Origin: Acidimicrobiia bacterium
GTDB taxonomy: Bacteria; Acidobacteriota; Terriglobia; Bryobacterales; Bryobacteraceae
DNA length: 64,000 nt
Assembly: GCA_016871315.1 (NCBI GenBank)
Contig: VFZE01000010.1
Location: forward strand, 1 to 64,000
Reading direction: 5' to 3'
The notes below the pieces were generated by a model that saw only the letters and a list, made by a program, of their open reading frames with translations, searched no databases and was not told the DNA's origin. This document shows, in pieces, positions 8,714 to 16,735 of this stretch. How positions within the stretch are numbered: the stretch's first letter is position 1; every line of letters begins with the position of its first letter. The position numbers were made by a program, and so were the translations under genes.

Positions 8714-8731
8714 AAGTGTCGAAAAGCGTCG
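8714..8731 (+). repeat. Direct repeat copy 2, AAGTGTCGAAAAGCGTCG
   Basis: This matches the repeat at 7582-7599 with one mismatch. Here the GTC core recurs three times at exactly 10-bp intervals (8718, 8728, 8738), ending a few bases before the GH51 start codon, in the divergent promoter region. Confidence 0.6.
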
Positions 8732-8742
8732 CACTCTGTCGA

Positions 8743-10329
8743 ATGAGCCGGAGGAGATTTGCGAAGCATGCCGTGGCGGCGGGGCTATCCGTGGCGATGG
8801 CGAAGGCGCAAAGGGGGCCGGCACGGGTCTTAGTGGACGGACGGCGCACGAAGGCGGAACTGGACCGGCGGCTGCTGGGGTCGTTCCTTGAGCATCTGGG
8901 GCGTGCGGTGTATCAGGGGGTGTATGAGCCGGGTTCGGCGCTGGCCGATGAGAAGGGGTTCCGGAAGGATGTGCTGGCGGAGATGCGGGAATTGAAGGTG
9001 CCGGTGATCCGGTATCCGGGCGGGAACTTCGTGTCGGGCTACAACTGGCTGGACGGCGTGGGACCGAGCAAGCATCGGCCGCGGGTATTGGAGCGGGCGT
9101 GGAATTCGATCGAGACGAATCAGTTTGGGACGAATGAGTTTGTCGAATGGTGCCGCGCGGTGGGGACAGAGCCGCTGCTGGCCACCAACCTGGGCACAGG
9201 CACGCCGGAGTCATCGGCGGCGCTGGTGGAGTATTGCAACATCGAGAAGGGAACAAAGTGGAGCGACCTGCGGCAGTCGCATGGATACGCGGCGCCACAT
9301 CGCGTGAAGACGTGGTGTTTGGGCAATGAGATGGACGGGCGGTGGCAGATCGGGCATATGACGGCGGTGGAGTACGGGCGGAAGGCGGCCGATGCGGCGC
9401 GGCAGATGCGGACGGTGGACCGTGGATTGGAGCTGATCGCGTGCGGATCGTCGAGTCCGGGGATGGTGACGTATCTGGAGTGGGACCGGCAGGTGCTGGA
9501 GGAGTGCTACAACGAAGTGGACGCGATTTCGCTGCACCGCTACTATTCGAATTCCGACGGCAATGCGAGCCGGTATCTGAGCTTGAACCTGGAACTGGAG
9601 CGGCAGATCCAGGAAATCATCGCCGTGTGCGATTACGTGCGGGGGCGGGTGCGTTCCTCGAAGAGGCTGTGGCTGAGTTTTGATGAATGGAACGTGTGGT
9701 ACCGGGCACGAGGTGGAGACGGGAAGCGGCAGGAGGCGCCGCGGCTGCTGGAGGAGGTTTACAACCTGGAGGACGCGCTGCTAGTGGGCGGAACGCTGAA
9801 CGCGCTGCTGCGGCAGGCGGAGCGGGTTCGCGTGGCGTGTCTGGCACAGATCGTGAACGTGATCGCCCCGCTCATGACGAGTTCGACGCAAGTTCTGCGG
9901 CAGAGCATTTACTATCCGTATGCTTGGGCGCTGAAGTATGCGAAAGGCCGAGTGCTGGACTTAGGCGTGGAGTCGGAGACTTACACGCTGCCGCGTGCAG
10001 GCGGTGGGCCGGGAGGGCAGGGCCGTGCTCCGGAGCCGGTGCCGTATATGGATGTGGCGGCGACGATGGATGCCGGTGAGTGCTGCGTGTTTGTGCTCAA
10101 CCGGGATCTGGAGGCGGAGCGGGAGGTGGAGTTGGTGTGGCATGATGCGACGCCGGCGAAGGTGTTGGCGTGCGAGACGCTGACGGGAGCGGATTTGAAG
10201 GCGGCGAATTCGTTCGAGCAGCCACGGCGGGTGGTACCGCAGAGGCTCGAGGCGCCGAGGGTAGGGTCGCGGATGACGTGGAAGGTTCCGGCGCGGTCGT
10301 ACTCGGTGCTGCATGCGGGGTTGGGGTGA
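8743..10329 (+). CDS. Alpha-L-arabinofuranosidase, GH51 family, Tat-exported
   Basis: The 528-residue enzyme should release terminal arabinofuranose from plant polysaccharides. The GH51 fold is shown by the N-terminal GSFLEHLGRAVYQGVYEPGS, the RYPGGNFVSGYNW strand, the acid/base in WCLGNEMDG (Glu196) and the nucleophile in SFDEWNVWY (Glu315), followed by a C-terminal beta-sandwich. The start at 8743 gives a twin-arginine signal, MSRRRFAKHAVAAGL. The frame is open further upstream (to 8662), but that part crosses the promoter repeats. No Shine-Dalgarno is obvious at 8743; instead three 10-bp-spaced GTC units precede it. It is divergent from the TPR gene and followed by a small membrane protein gene with its own promoter-like region. 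Confidence 0.9.
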   Translation: MSRRRFAKHAVAAGLSVAMAKAQRGPARVLVDGRRTKAELDRRLLGSFLEHLGRAVYQGVYEPGSALADEKGFRKDVLAEMRELKVPVIRYPGGNFVSGYNWLDGVGPSKHRPRVLERAWNSIETNQFGTNEFVEWCRAVGTEPLLATNLGTGTPESSAALVEYCNIEKGTKWSDLRQSHGYAAPHRVKTWCLGNEMDGRWQIGHMTAVEYGRKAADAARQMRTVDRGLELIACGSSSPGMVTYLEWDRQVLEECYNEVDAISLHRYYSNSDGNASRYLSLNLELERQIQEIIAVCDYVRGRVRSSKRLWLSFDEWNVWYRARGGDGKRQEAPRLLEEVYNLEDALLVGGTLNALLRQAERVRVACLAQIVNVIAPLMTSSTQVLRQSIYYPYAWALKYAKGRVLDLGVESETYTLPRAGGGPGGQGRAPEPVPYMDVAATMDAGECCVFVLNRDLEAEREVELVWHDATPAKVLACETLTGADLKAANSFEQPRRVVPQRLEAPRVGSRMTWKVPARSYSVLHAGLG

Positions 10330-10428
10330 GGCCGGTGCGGCAAATACGAGTTTTCGCGCCACAGTTGCAGGTGGGAGGAGAGGGAACGTAGAATATCCAT
10401 TTTTAGCTGGGAGGGAATCTAAGAACGC

Positions 10429-10650
10429 ATGTCAGACCGAGGGTGGCTGTTTCTGGGAAGCCTGGTGATGATTGTATTTTCGATGGCGGCGGCGGGGTGG
10501 CTGGCGGCGACCAGTCAGGCGCTGACGCTGGATGGGCTTTTTCTGATCCACGTGTGCCTGATCGTGGCGGTGGCTTTCGGGCTCTACCTGTGGTTCATGG
10601 TGAACCGTGCCAGGGAAGAGCTGGAGAAAGAGGCGGGCGCGAAAAAGTAG
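10429..10650 (+). CDS. Small two-helix membrane protein, unknown function
   Basis: The 73-residue product has two hydrophobic helices (about 5-27 and 35-57) and a charged C terminus (NRAREELEKEAGAKK). I do not recognise the family. A GGGAGGG Shine-Dalgarno precedes the ATG, and a possible promoter (TTGCAG at 10365, TAGAAT at 10389, 18-nt spacing) lies upstream, supporting expression as an independent unit. It converges on the DUF2892-like gene, with a 7-bp stem-loop between their stops. Confidence 0.7.
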   Translation: MSDRGWLFLGSLVMIVFSMAAAGWLAATSQALTLDGLFLIHVCLIVAVAFGLYLWFMVNRAREELEKEAGAKK

Positions 10651-10668
10651 GCTTCAGGATTTCTGGCG

Positions 10669-10687
10669 GCTGTTCGAAATGAACAGC
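10669..10687. terminator. Stem-loop between convergent genes
   Basis: GCTGTTC (10669-10675) and GAACAGC (10681-10687) form a perfect 7-bp stem with a 5-nt loop, placed between the convergent stops at 10650 and 10699. No strong U-run follows on either strand, so it is at best a weak bidirectional terminator. Confidence 0.4.
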
Positions 10688-10698
10688 GACTTGAGCAG

Positions 10699-10866
10699 TC
10701 AAAAGCCGCTGACGCTTTCGGCGAGCAGGATTGCCCCGCCGAGGCAATAGAGGAGGAAATCCGTGGTGGAGGCGGCGCGGAACACACCGGCGACGATGAC
10801 GGAGAGGCCGGCCACGGCATAGAGAATGCGGTGGGCGGTGCTCATGTTGGCGGCGAAGTGGATCAT
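10699..10866 (-). CDS. Small DUF2892-like membrane protein
   Basis: A 55-residue frame begins MIHFAANMSTAHRILYAVAG and ends LAESVSGF. It has two hydrophobic helices (about 14-28 and 36-50) separated by a short polar turn. The N-terminal pattern NMSTAHRILYAVAGL resembles DUF2892 inner-membrane proteins (typically N-x-G/S-T-x-D/H-R-hhR); the assignment is tentative. Its ATG overlaps the TGA of the upstream phosphatase-family gene by 4 nt (10863-10866), which is good evidence that it is real and translationally coupled. Its stop lies 48 nt from that of the convergent small membrane gene. Confidence 0.7.
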   Translation of the reverse strand: MIHFAANMSTAHRILYAVAGLSVIVAGVFRAASTTDFLLYCLGGAILLAESVSGF

Positions 10867-11876
10867 GGTCTCGTTCGCAGGAATTCCTCAGGGCTTAGTC
10901 CCATCATGCGCAGAATTGCGGGGGCGATGCCACTCTGGGTTTTGATGGGACCGGCACGGTTCTGATCGGGACCGGAGATGACAGCCCAGATTCTGTCGGC
11001 GCCTTCGACCTTGGACCCGTGCGAGGACCAGTCTTCGAGTTTGCTGCCGCGGCCATGGTCTGAGGTGATGACGACAGCGGTGTTGTTCCTGTAATTCGGC
11101 ATGGAATTGAGGGTTTTGAAGAGGCGCTCGAGGGAACGGTCAAAGTAGGCTGTCGACTCCAAAACGCGATCGTAGCGGCGGTTGTGGGCCCAGTCGTCGG
11201 TTTCCCCGAAGGCGATGTAGAGAACGCGTGGCTTGACCTTGGTGAGATAGTCCATTGCCATCTCAAAGGCGAAGTAGTCGTAACGGACGGCGTCCCAGGG
11301 AGAGAGGATGTCGCGCTGCACGCGGCTGAGCTCGGCGATGCGCGAGGTTTCGGCGCTATTCATATAGCCGGTGTTGATGGTGACCGACCCGGGAGTTTTT
11401 TCGACGATCCAGCGGAAGGTGTCCCAGGAGCCGAACATGGCGACCTCCTGGCGGGAAAGCTTGAGTTTGCGGCGGAGGAATTCAAGCAGGGTTTCGGTGG
11501 GGTTCTGAATATGATCATTACCCTGGATGACGCCGTCTTGCGCGCGGCCGGTAAGGATTTCCGAGTAGCCCGGATAGGAGACGCGGAAGCCGTTGGTGAC
11601 GCGCACGTCCTCGTGGACAACGGCGCGGGGGGCAAGAGTAGTCCAGAAGAAGGGCATGAGCGCGGCGCGGCGCTGCTCGGGCGTGTCGCGCCAGAATTTT
11701 TCGCGGAGGGCTGTCTTGCCTTCCGTGCCGGCCGATTTCTCATTGGCGAGCAGCGGGTCCATACCGGTGAAGAGTTCCTGCCAGCGGAGACCGTCGGCGG
11801 TGACAAGGATGAGATTTTTTGTTTCGGCGAAGGCGGCAAGAGAGAGGGCAAGAGAGAGCAGAATTCGGATGAGCAT
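10863..11876 (-). CDS. Alkaline phosphatase superfamily (sulfatase-like) hydrolase
   Basis: The 337-residue secreted protein has a signal peptide (MLIRILLSLALSLAAFAE) and the alkaline phosphatase superfamily metal-site pattern: VTADGLRW near the N terminus, GETDDWAH in the middle, and VITSDHGRG followed by SSHG. The nucleophile is probably a Ser/Thr in SYPGYSEIL rather than a formylglycine cysteine, since no CxPxR motif is present; a phosphodiesterase or phosphatase is therefore more likely than a sulfatase. The substrate is unknown. It is coupled to the small DUF2892-like gene and separated from the divergent MFS gene by only 38 nt, which must hold both promoters. Confidence 0.82.
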   Translation of the reverse strand: MLIRILLSLALSLAAFAETKNLILVTADGLRWQELFTGMDPLLANEKSAGTEGKTALREKFWRDTPEQRRAALMPFFWTTLAPRAVVHEDVRVTNGFRVSYPGYSEILTGRAQDGVIQGNDHIQNPTETLLEFLRRKLKLSRQEVAMFGSWDTFRWIVEKTPGSVTINTGYMNSAETSRIAELSRVQRDILSPWDAVRYDYFAFEMAMDYLTKVKPRVLYIAFGETDDWAHNRRYDRVLESTAYFDRSLERLFKTLNSMPNYRNNTAVVITSDHGRGSKLEDWSSHGSKVEGADRIWAVISGPDQNRAGPIKTQSGIAPAILRMMGLSPEEFLRTRP

Positions 11877-11914
11877 AATTTACGATACACTTTTGAATCT
11901 GCCGGAAAGAAGCT

Positions 11915-13246
11915 ATGTCTACTCCTGAACGCCCACGCCTGACGGTGACACAGTGGCTGATCTGCATTGTCGCCGCCATTGGATTCGCCTTCGACATCTA
12001 CGAGATTCTGGTGCTGCCGCTGATCATACGGCCGGCGCTGATGGAGATGGCGCAGATCGCGCAGGGGACGCCCGCGTATAACGACTGGGTGAGCCTGCTT
12101 TTTTATGTGCCGGCGATGGCCGGCGGTGTGTTCGGGCTGCTGGGCGGGTACTTGACGGACCTGTTCGGGCGGCGGCGGGTGCTGGTGTACAGCATTCTGT
12201 TGTATGCGATATCGGCGCTGGCGGCGGGCTATTCGACGTCGCTCGCAATGCTGCTGTTTTTCCGGACGACGACGTTCATCGGGGTGTGCGTGGAGTTTGT
12301 GGCGGCGGTGGCGTGGCTGGCGGAGCTGTTCCCGGATCACAAGCAGCGCGAGGCGGTGCTGGGCTACACGCAAGCTTTCTCCTCCATGGGCGGATTGATG
12401 GTGACCGCGGCCTATGCGCTTTCGGTGAAGTACGCCGATTCGCTGCCGGCGATTCATGGCGTGCACGAGGCGTGGCGGTACACGCTGATCTCGGGTGTGA
12501 TTCCGGCGCTGCCGCTGATGATTATACGGCCGTTCCTGCCGGAGTCGCCGGCGTGGGAGGAGAAAAAGAAGGCGGGGACGCTAAAGCGGCCGTCGGTGCT
12601 GGAGCTGTTCTCCCCTGAGCTGCGGCGGACGACGATTGTGACGGCGGTGATGTTTGCGTGCAGCTATGGCGCGGCGTTCGGAGCGATTCAACATCTGCCG
12701 CGGATCGTGCCCGGGCTTGCGGAGGTGAAGGGTCTGGCGCGGCCGCTGGTGGAGAAGGCGGTTTACAACGTGCAGTTCTTCCAAGAGATCGGCGGACTGG
12801 TGGGGCGCGTTTTGCTGGCGTTTCTGGCGGTGCGGATCGTCTCGCGCCGGAAACTGCTGCATGTGTTCCAGGGTCCGGGGCTGATTCTGGTTCCGCTGGT
12901 ATTCTATTTCGCGGGCGGAATGGGTCTGAGCGTGCTGCAATGGGGAGTTTTTCTTGCGGGGCTGGTGACGGTGGCGCAGTTCAGTTTCTGGGGCAACTAC
13001 CTGCCGCGGGTGTATCCAATACACTTGCGGGGAACCGGGGAAAGTTTTGCGGCGAACGTGGGAGGGCGGATGGTGGGGACATCGTTCGCAGCGGTGACGG
13101 CACAGTTGAGCAACTACACGCCTGGGGCAACGCCGCCGATGAAGCTGGCGTTTGCCGCGGCGATCGTTGCGCTATTTGTGTACGCGGTGGGATTTGGATC
13201 GAGCTTCTTGCTGCCGGAACCAAAGGATGAGAAACTGCCAGAATAG
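11915..13246 (+). CDS. MFS transporter
   Basis: The 443-residue protein shows about 12 membrane helices in the major facilitator pattern, with motif A between TM2 and TM3 (GYLTDLFGRRRVLV) and a central cytoplasmic loop (PESPAWEEKKKAG). TM1 contains GFAFDIYEILVLPL, with an acidic residue typical of proton-coupled organic-acid or sugar symporters; the substrate cannot be assigned. A GGAAAG Shine-Dalgarno-like stretch precedes the ATG, and TACACT at 11886-11891 is a candidate -10. It heads an apparent operon with the di-heme peroxidase (10 nt downstream) and the cupredoxin lipoprotein. Confidence 0.88.
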   Translation: MSTPERPRLTVTQWLICIVAAIGFAFDIYEILVLPLIIRPALMEMAQIAQGTPAYNDWVSLLFYVPAMAGGVFGLLGGYLTDLFGRRRVLVYSILLYAISALAAGYSTSLAMLLFFRTTTFIGVCVEFVAAVAWLAELFPDHKQREAVLGYTQAFSSMGGLMVTAAYALSVKYADSLPAIHGVHEAWRYTLISGVIPALPLMIIRPFLPESPAWEEKKKAGTLKRPSVLELFSPELRRTTIVTAVMFACSYGAAFGAIQHLPRIVPGLAEVKGLARPLVEKAVYNVQFFQEIGGLVGRVLLAFLAVRIVSRRKLLHVFQGPGLILVPLVFYFAGGMGLSVLQWGVFLAGLVTVAQFSFWGNYLPRVYPIHLRGTGESFAANVGGRMVGTSFAAVTAQLSNYTPGATPPMKLAFAAAIVALFVYAVGFGSSFLLPEPKDEKLPE

Positions 13247-13256
13247 GAAAGAGCTT

Positions 13257-14339
13257 ATGCCTAAGAAATACTTCGCAATCGTATCTGTACTGATGATTCT
13301 GACCGCCTGCGGCGGAACCAAAACGGAAGAGAAAGCGGCGCCGGTCCCGTCCAAGCCGATCGGCACTGTGATCGAGATCAAGGCGCCGTTGGGGCTTCCG
13401 CCGGTGCCGGTTCCAGCCGACAATCCGCCGACCGCGGAAACGATCGCGCTGGGGCGGCGGCTGTATTACGACAAAGGCCTGTCGGTGGACGGGACTATCG
13501 CCTGCGCGTCTTGCCATGATCCGGAGAAAGGGTTCTCGGATGCGAGCCCGAACTCGGCGGGGGTAGGCGGCAAGCGGGGCGACCGGAATTCGCCGACGGT
13601 GTGGAATTCCGCCTACAACACGCTGCAATTCTGGGACGGCCGCTCGCCGAGCCTGGAAAACCAAGCCGAGGGACCGGTGCAGAATCCGATCGAAATGGCA
13701 AACACGCTGGAAGCGGTGGAGAAGAAGCTGTCGGCGGATGCGAGCTACGTGGCGGAGTTCGAGAAGGCGTATGGGCCGGGTCCGATCACCTATGAGAAGG
13801 TGGGCAAGGCGATCGCGAGCTTTGAGCGGACGGTGCTGAGCGGGAACTCGGCGTTTGACAAGTACCAGTATGGCGGGGATAAGAAGGCGATGAGCGCATC
13901 GGCGATCCGCGGGCTGGAGATTTACCAGAATCCGGCGAAAGGCAATTGCGCGGCCTGCCACACGATTGAGAAGGACCACGCGCTGTTCACGGATAACAAG
14001 TTCCACAACATCGGCGTGGGGATCGACAGCAAGGGCGAGCTGAAGGACCTGGGCCGGTTCAAGGAGACGCAGGTGGAGACGGATAAGGGCGCCTTCAAGA
14101 CGCCGACGCTGCGCAACATCGCGGCGACGGCGCCGTACATGCACGACGGCAGCTTGAAGACGCTGAAGGATGTTGTGGATTTCTACGTGGGCGGTGGCAG
14201 CTCCAATCCGCATTTGGATCAGGAGATCAAGGCGCTGAAGCTGTCCAAGCAGGACCGCGACGACCTGGAAGCGTTCCTGAACGCGCTGACGGGGGAGACA
14301 CCGCCGAATATCGGTGCGCCGGCGGTGGGAGGAAACTAG
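13257..14339 (+). CDS. Di-heme cytochrome c peroxidase / MauG family lipoprotein
   Basis: The 360-residue protein has a lipobox ending at Cys18 (LMILTACGG), so it is an exported lipoprotein. Two c-type heme sites are present, CASCH (83-87) and CAACH (231-235), in the spacing of bacterial cytochrome c peroxidase/MauG proteins, with the PYMHDGSLKTLKDVVDFY signature near the C terminus. The family reduces hydrogen peroxide or performs high-valent heme oxidations. I chose the ATG at 13257, preceded by GGAAAGAG; the longer frame runs into the MFS gene. It sits between an MFS gene and a cupredoxin-like lipoprotein, a plausible electron-transfer partner. Confidence 0.93.
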   Translation: MPKKYFAIVSVLMILTACGGTKTEEKAAPVPSKPIGTVIEIKAPLGLPPVPVPADNPPTAETIALGRRLYYDKGLSVDGTIACASCHDPEKGFSDASPNSAGVGGKRGDRNSPTVWNSAYNTLQFWDGRSPSLENQAEGPVQNPIEMANTLEAVEKKLSADASYVAEFEKAYGPGPITYEKVGKAIASFERTVLSGNSAFDKYQYGGDKKAMSASAIRGLEIYQNPAKGNCAACHTIEKDHALFTDNKFHNIGVGIDSKGELKDLGRFKETQVETDKGAFKTPTLRNIAATAPYMHDGSLKTLKDVVDFYVGGGSSNPHLDQEIKALKLSKQDRDDLEAFLNALTGETPPNIGAPAVGGN

Positions 14340-14342
14340 GCG

Positions 14343-15101
14343 ATGCGCGTGATTCTAGCGCTGCTTGCTGTTCTCGGCGCCGGCTGTTCCGGGCCATCCG
14401 AGTCAAAGAAGGCGGAGACGCCGGCAGCACCAGCCTACTTCACGGTGGATGCGGCGACCGCGGGCGCGATTTCCGGGAAGGTGAGCTTCACGGGGAAGAA
14501 GCCTGTGGCGAAGGCGATCGATATGGCGAGCGAGGAGGCCGACTGCTTGCGGCTGCACAAGTCGAAGCCGATGGCCGAGGACGTGGTGGTGAACGCCGAC
14601 GGGACGCTGGCCAACGTGTTCGTGTATGTGAAAGCCGGGCTGGAGGGCAAGCAGTTTGCGCCGCCGGAGACGAAGGTGCGGATCGACCAAGCCGGATGCA
14701 CGTTTGTACCGCGGGTTTTTGGAGTGCGGACGGGGCAGGCGCTGGAGGTGATCAACTCCGACCCGGTATCGCATAACATCCACCCGATGCCGAAGAACAA
14801 CCGGGAATGGAACCAGCAGCAGGCGCCGGGCGCCGAGCCGCTGGAGCGGGAGTTCGCGCGGGCGGAGGTAATGGTGCCGGTGAAATGCAATATTCATTCG
14901 TGGATGAAGTCCTACATCGGGGTCGTGGAGCATCCTTATTTCGCGGTGACGGGACCGGAAGGAACGTTCGATTTGCGGAACCTGCCGCCGGGCGAGTACA
15001 CGGTGGAGGCGTGGCATGAGGCGTACAGCGCGCAAGAGCAGAAAGTGAAGCTGGCAGCTTCGGGTTCGGCGACGGCCGATTTCAGTTTTCCACGGAAATA
15101 G
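14343..15101 (+). CDS. Cupredoxin-like lipoprotein with carboxypeptidase-regulatory-like tail
   Basis: The 252-residue lipoprotein (lipobox LGAGC, Cys15) has a plastocyanin-like region with potential copper ligands in SHNIHPMP and VPVKCNIHSWMKSY, followed by a carboxypeptidase-regulatory-like beta domain (GTFDLRNLPPGEYTVEAWH). A type-1 copper site (His, Cys, His, possibly Met) is likely but not certain. It starts 3 nt after the di-heme peroxidase gene, and an electron relay between the two is a reasonable inference. Two inverted repeats follow within the next 100 nt and may end the transcript. Confidence 0.82.
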   Translation: MRVILALLAVLGAGCSGPSESKKAETPAAPAYFTVDAATAGAISGKVSFTGKKPVAKAIDMASEEADCLRLHKSKPMAEDVVVNADGTLANVFVYVKAGLEGKQFAPPETKVRIDQAGCTFVPRVFGVRTGQALEVINSDPVSHNIHPMPKNNREWNQQQAPGAEPLEREFARAEVMVPVKCNIHSWMKSYIGVVEHPYFAVTGPEGTFDLRNLPPGEYTVEAWHEAYSAQEQKVKLAASGSATADFSFPRK

Positions 15102-15165
15102 CCAACGATCACCCAACAGTTGCGAACGGTTGAGTGATACGATCAACTACACGAGCGACAGCCCA

Positions 15166-15185
15166 CAGGATCGCCGGCGATCCTG
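15166..15185. repeat. Perfect 20-bp palindrome
   Basis: CAGGATCGCCGGCGATCCTG is perfectly self-complementary. It lies 56 nt before the sialate O-acetylesterase start, and a second imperfect inverted repeat (ATCACCCAAC/GTTGAGTGAT, one mismatch) lies upstream at about 15108-15138. It could be a repressor operator for the esterase gene or part of a terminator; no U-run follows. Confidence 0.55.
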
Positions 15186-15241
15186 AGGGTAGCAAAATAA
15201 GCGGACATCAGGCCGGCAATAAATGACTAAGGAGTGCGGCT

Positions 15242-16726
15242 ATGCGGCTTGCAGTTGGCTTGCTGGGGTTTGCCGTAGCGGTTAGTTGGTGCGATGTACG
15301 ATTACCGGCGCTGATATCGGATCACATGCTATTGCAGCGGGAGGTTCCCGTGCGCATCTGGGGCTGGGCGGAGCCGGGTGAATCGGTGACGGTTGCGTTT
15401 CGCGGGCAGACGGCGACAGCGGTGACGGGCAGCCTGGGGAAGTGGCAAGTGTGGCTTTCGCCAGTGGATGCGGGCGCGGCGGCGGAGATGACAGTGAGCG
15501 GGAAAAACACGCTGACGGTGCGCGATGTGCTGTTGGGTGAGGTTTGGGTGGGATCGGGTCAATCGAACATGGTGTGGCCGATCTCGCGGTCGAACAATCC
15601 GCAGCAGGAAGCGGCGTCGGCGAATTATCCGCAGATCCGGCTGTTCAAGATGGCGCTGAAGACGTCGCCGGAGCCGCTGGAGGATGTGGAGGGTAAATGG
15701 GAGACATGTTCGCCGGAGACGGTGAAGGAGTTTTCAGCGGTGGGTTATTTCTTTGCGCGGCATCTGCATAAGAAGTTGAACGTGCCGTTTGGCGTGATTC
15801 AATCGGCGTGGGGCGGGACGCCGGCGCAGGCATGGACGAGCCGGAAGGCATTATATGCGGACGCGGCGCTGTTGCCGATCCTGGCGGATTGGAATCGAGT
15901 GCTCGATGCGTATCCGGATGCGAGCCAGCGGTATCAGCAGCAGGTGGTGGAATGGGAGGCGCGGCGGAAACAGGGGGGCGATGCGCCTCGGCGTCCGGTG
16001 GCGCCGATGGGGCCCGGGCATTCGCATACGCCGACAGGATTGTACAACGCGATGATCGAGCCGCTGATTCCCTACGCGATTCGAGGAGTGATCTGGTATC
16101 AGGGGGAATCGAACGCAAGCCGGACGCAGGCGAAACTGTATCAGCGGCTGTTTGAGACGATGATCCGCGACTGGCGCGAGCAGTGGGGGATTGGCGACTT
16201 CCCGTTCCTGTTTGTGCAACTGGCGAATTTCGCGAAGGCGGGATCGCCAGCGGATTGGGTAGTGGTGCAAGAGGCGCAGGCAAGGACGCTGGGGTTGCGG
16301 CAAACGGGGATGGCGGTGATCAACGACATCGGCGACCCGGTGGACATACACCCCACCAACAAGCAGGACGTCGGTGAGCGGCTGGCGCTGGCAGCCAGGC
16401 ATCTGGCCTATAAAGAGCAGCTTGTGTATTCGGGGCCCCGGTTCCGGCAGGCGACGCGCGAGGGAGCGAAGTTGCGGGTATGGTTTGACAGCGTAGGTGG
16501 AGGTTTGAAGGCGAAGGGTGAGGCGTTGAAAGGCTTCGAGGTGGCCGGCGCAGACCGGCGCTGGTATCCGGCGGAAGCGAAGATCGAGGGGAAGACGGTG
16601 GTGGCTTCGAGCGCATCGGTGACCCAGCCGGAAGCGGTGCGGTATGCGTGGGCATCGAATCCGGAGTGTAATCTTCGTAACGCCGAAGGGCTGCCGGCAT
16701 CGGTGTTCCGGTCGGTGGATTGGTAA
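15242..16726 (+). CDS. Sialate O-acetylesterase (SGNH fold)
   Basis: The 494-residue secreted enzyme has a signal peptide and SGNH-family blocks: the nucleophile in GSGQSNM, WGGTPAQAW, IWYQGESNAS and the terminal catalytic pair in GDPVDIHPTNKQDVGERL. It would remove O-acetyl groups from sialic acids or other acetylated glycans, fitting the GH51 and sulfatase genes nearby. A beta-sandwich region precedes the catalytic domain (VRIWGWAEPGESVTV). GGAG lies a few bases before the ATG. The gene ends 9 nt before the histidine kinase gene. Confidence 0.92.
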   Translation: MRLAVGLLGFAVAVSWCDVRLPALISDHMLLQREVPVRIWGWAEPGESVTVAFRGQTATAVTGSLGKWQVWLSPVDAGAAAEMTVSGKNTLTVRDVLLGEVWVGSGQSNMVWPISRSNNPQQEAASANYPQIRLFKMALKTSPEPLEDVEGKWETCSPETVKEFSAVGYFFARHLHKKLNVPFGVIQSAWGGTPAQAWTSRKALYADAALLPILADWNRVLDAYPDASQRYQQQVVEWEARRKQGGDAPRRPVAPMGPGHSHTPTGLYNAMIEPLIPYAIRGVIWYQGESNASRTQAKLYQRLFETMIRDWREQWGIGDFPFLFVQLANFAKAGSPADWVVVQEAQARTLGLRQTGMAVINDIGDPVDIHPTNKQDVGERLALAARHLAYKEQLVYSGPRFRQATREGAKLRVWFDSVGGGLKAKGEALKGFEVAGADRRWYPAEAKIEGKTVVASSASVTQPEAVRYAWASNPECNLRNAEGLPASVFRSVDW

Positions 16727-16735
16727 GATTAATCG

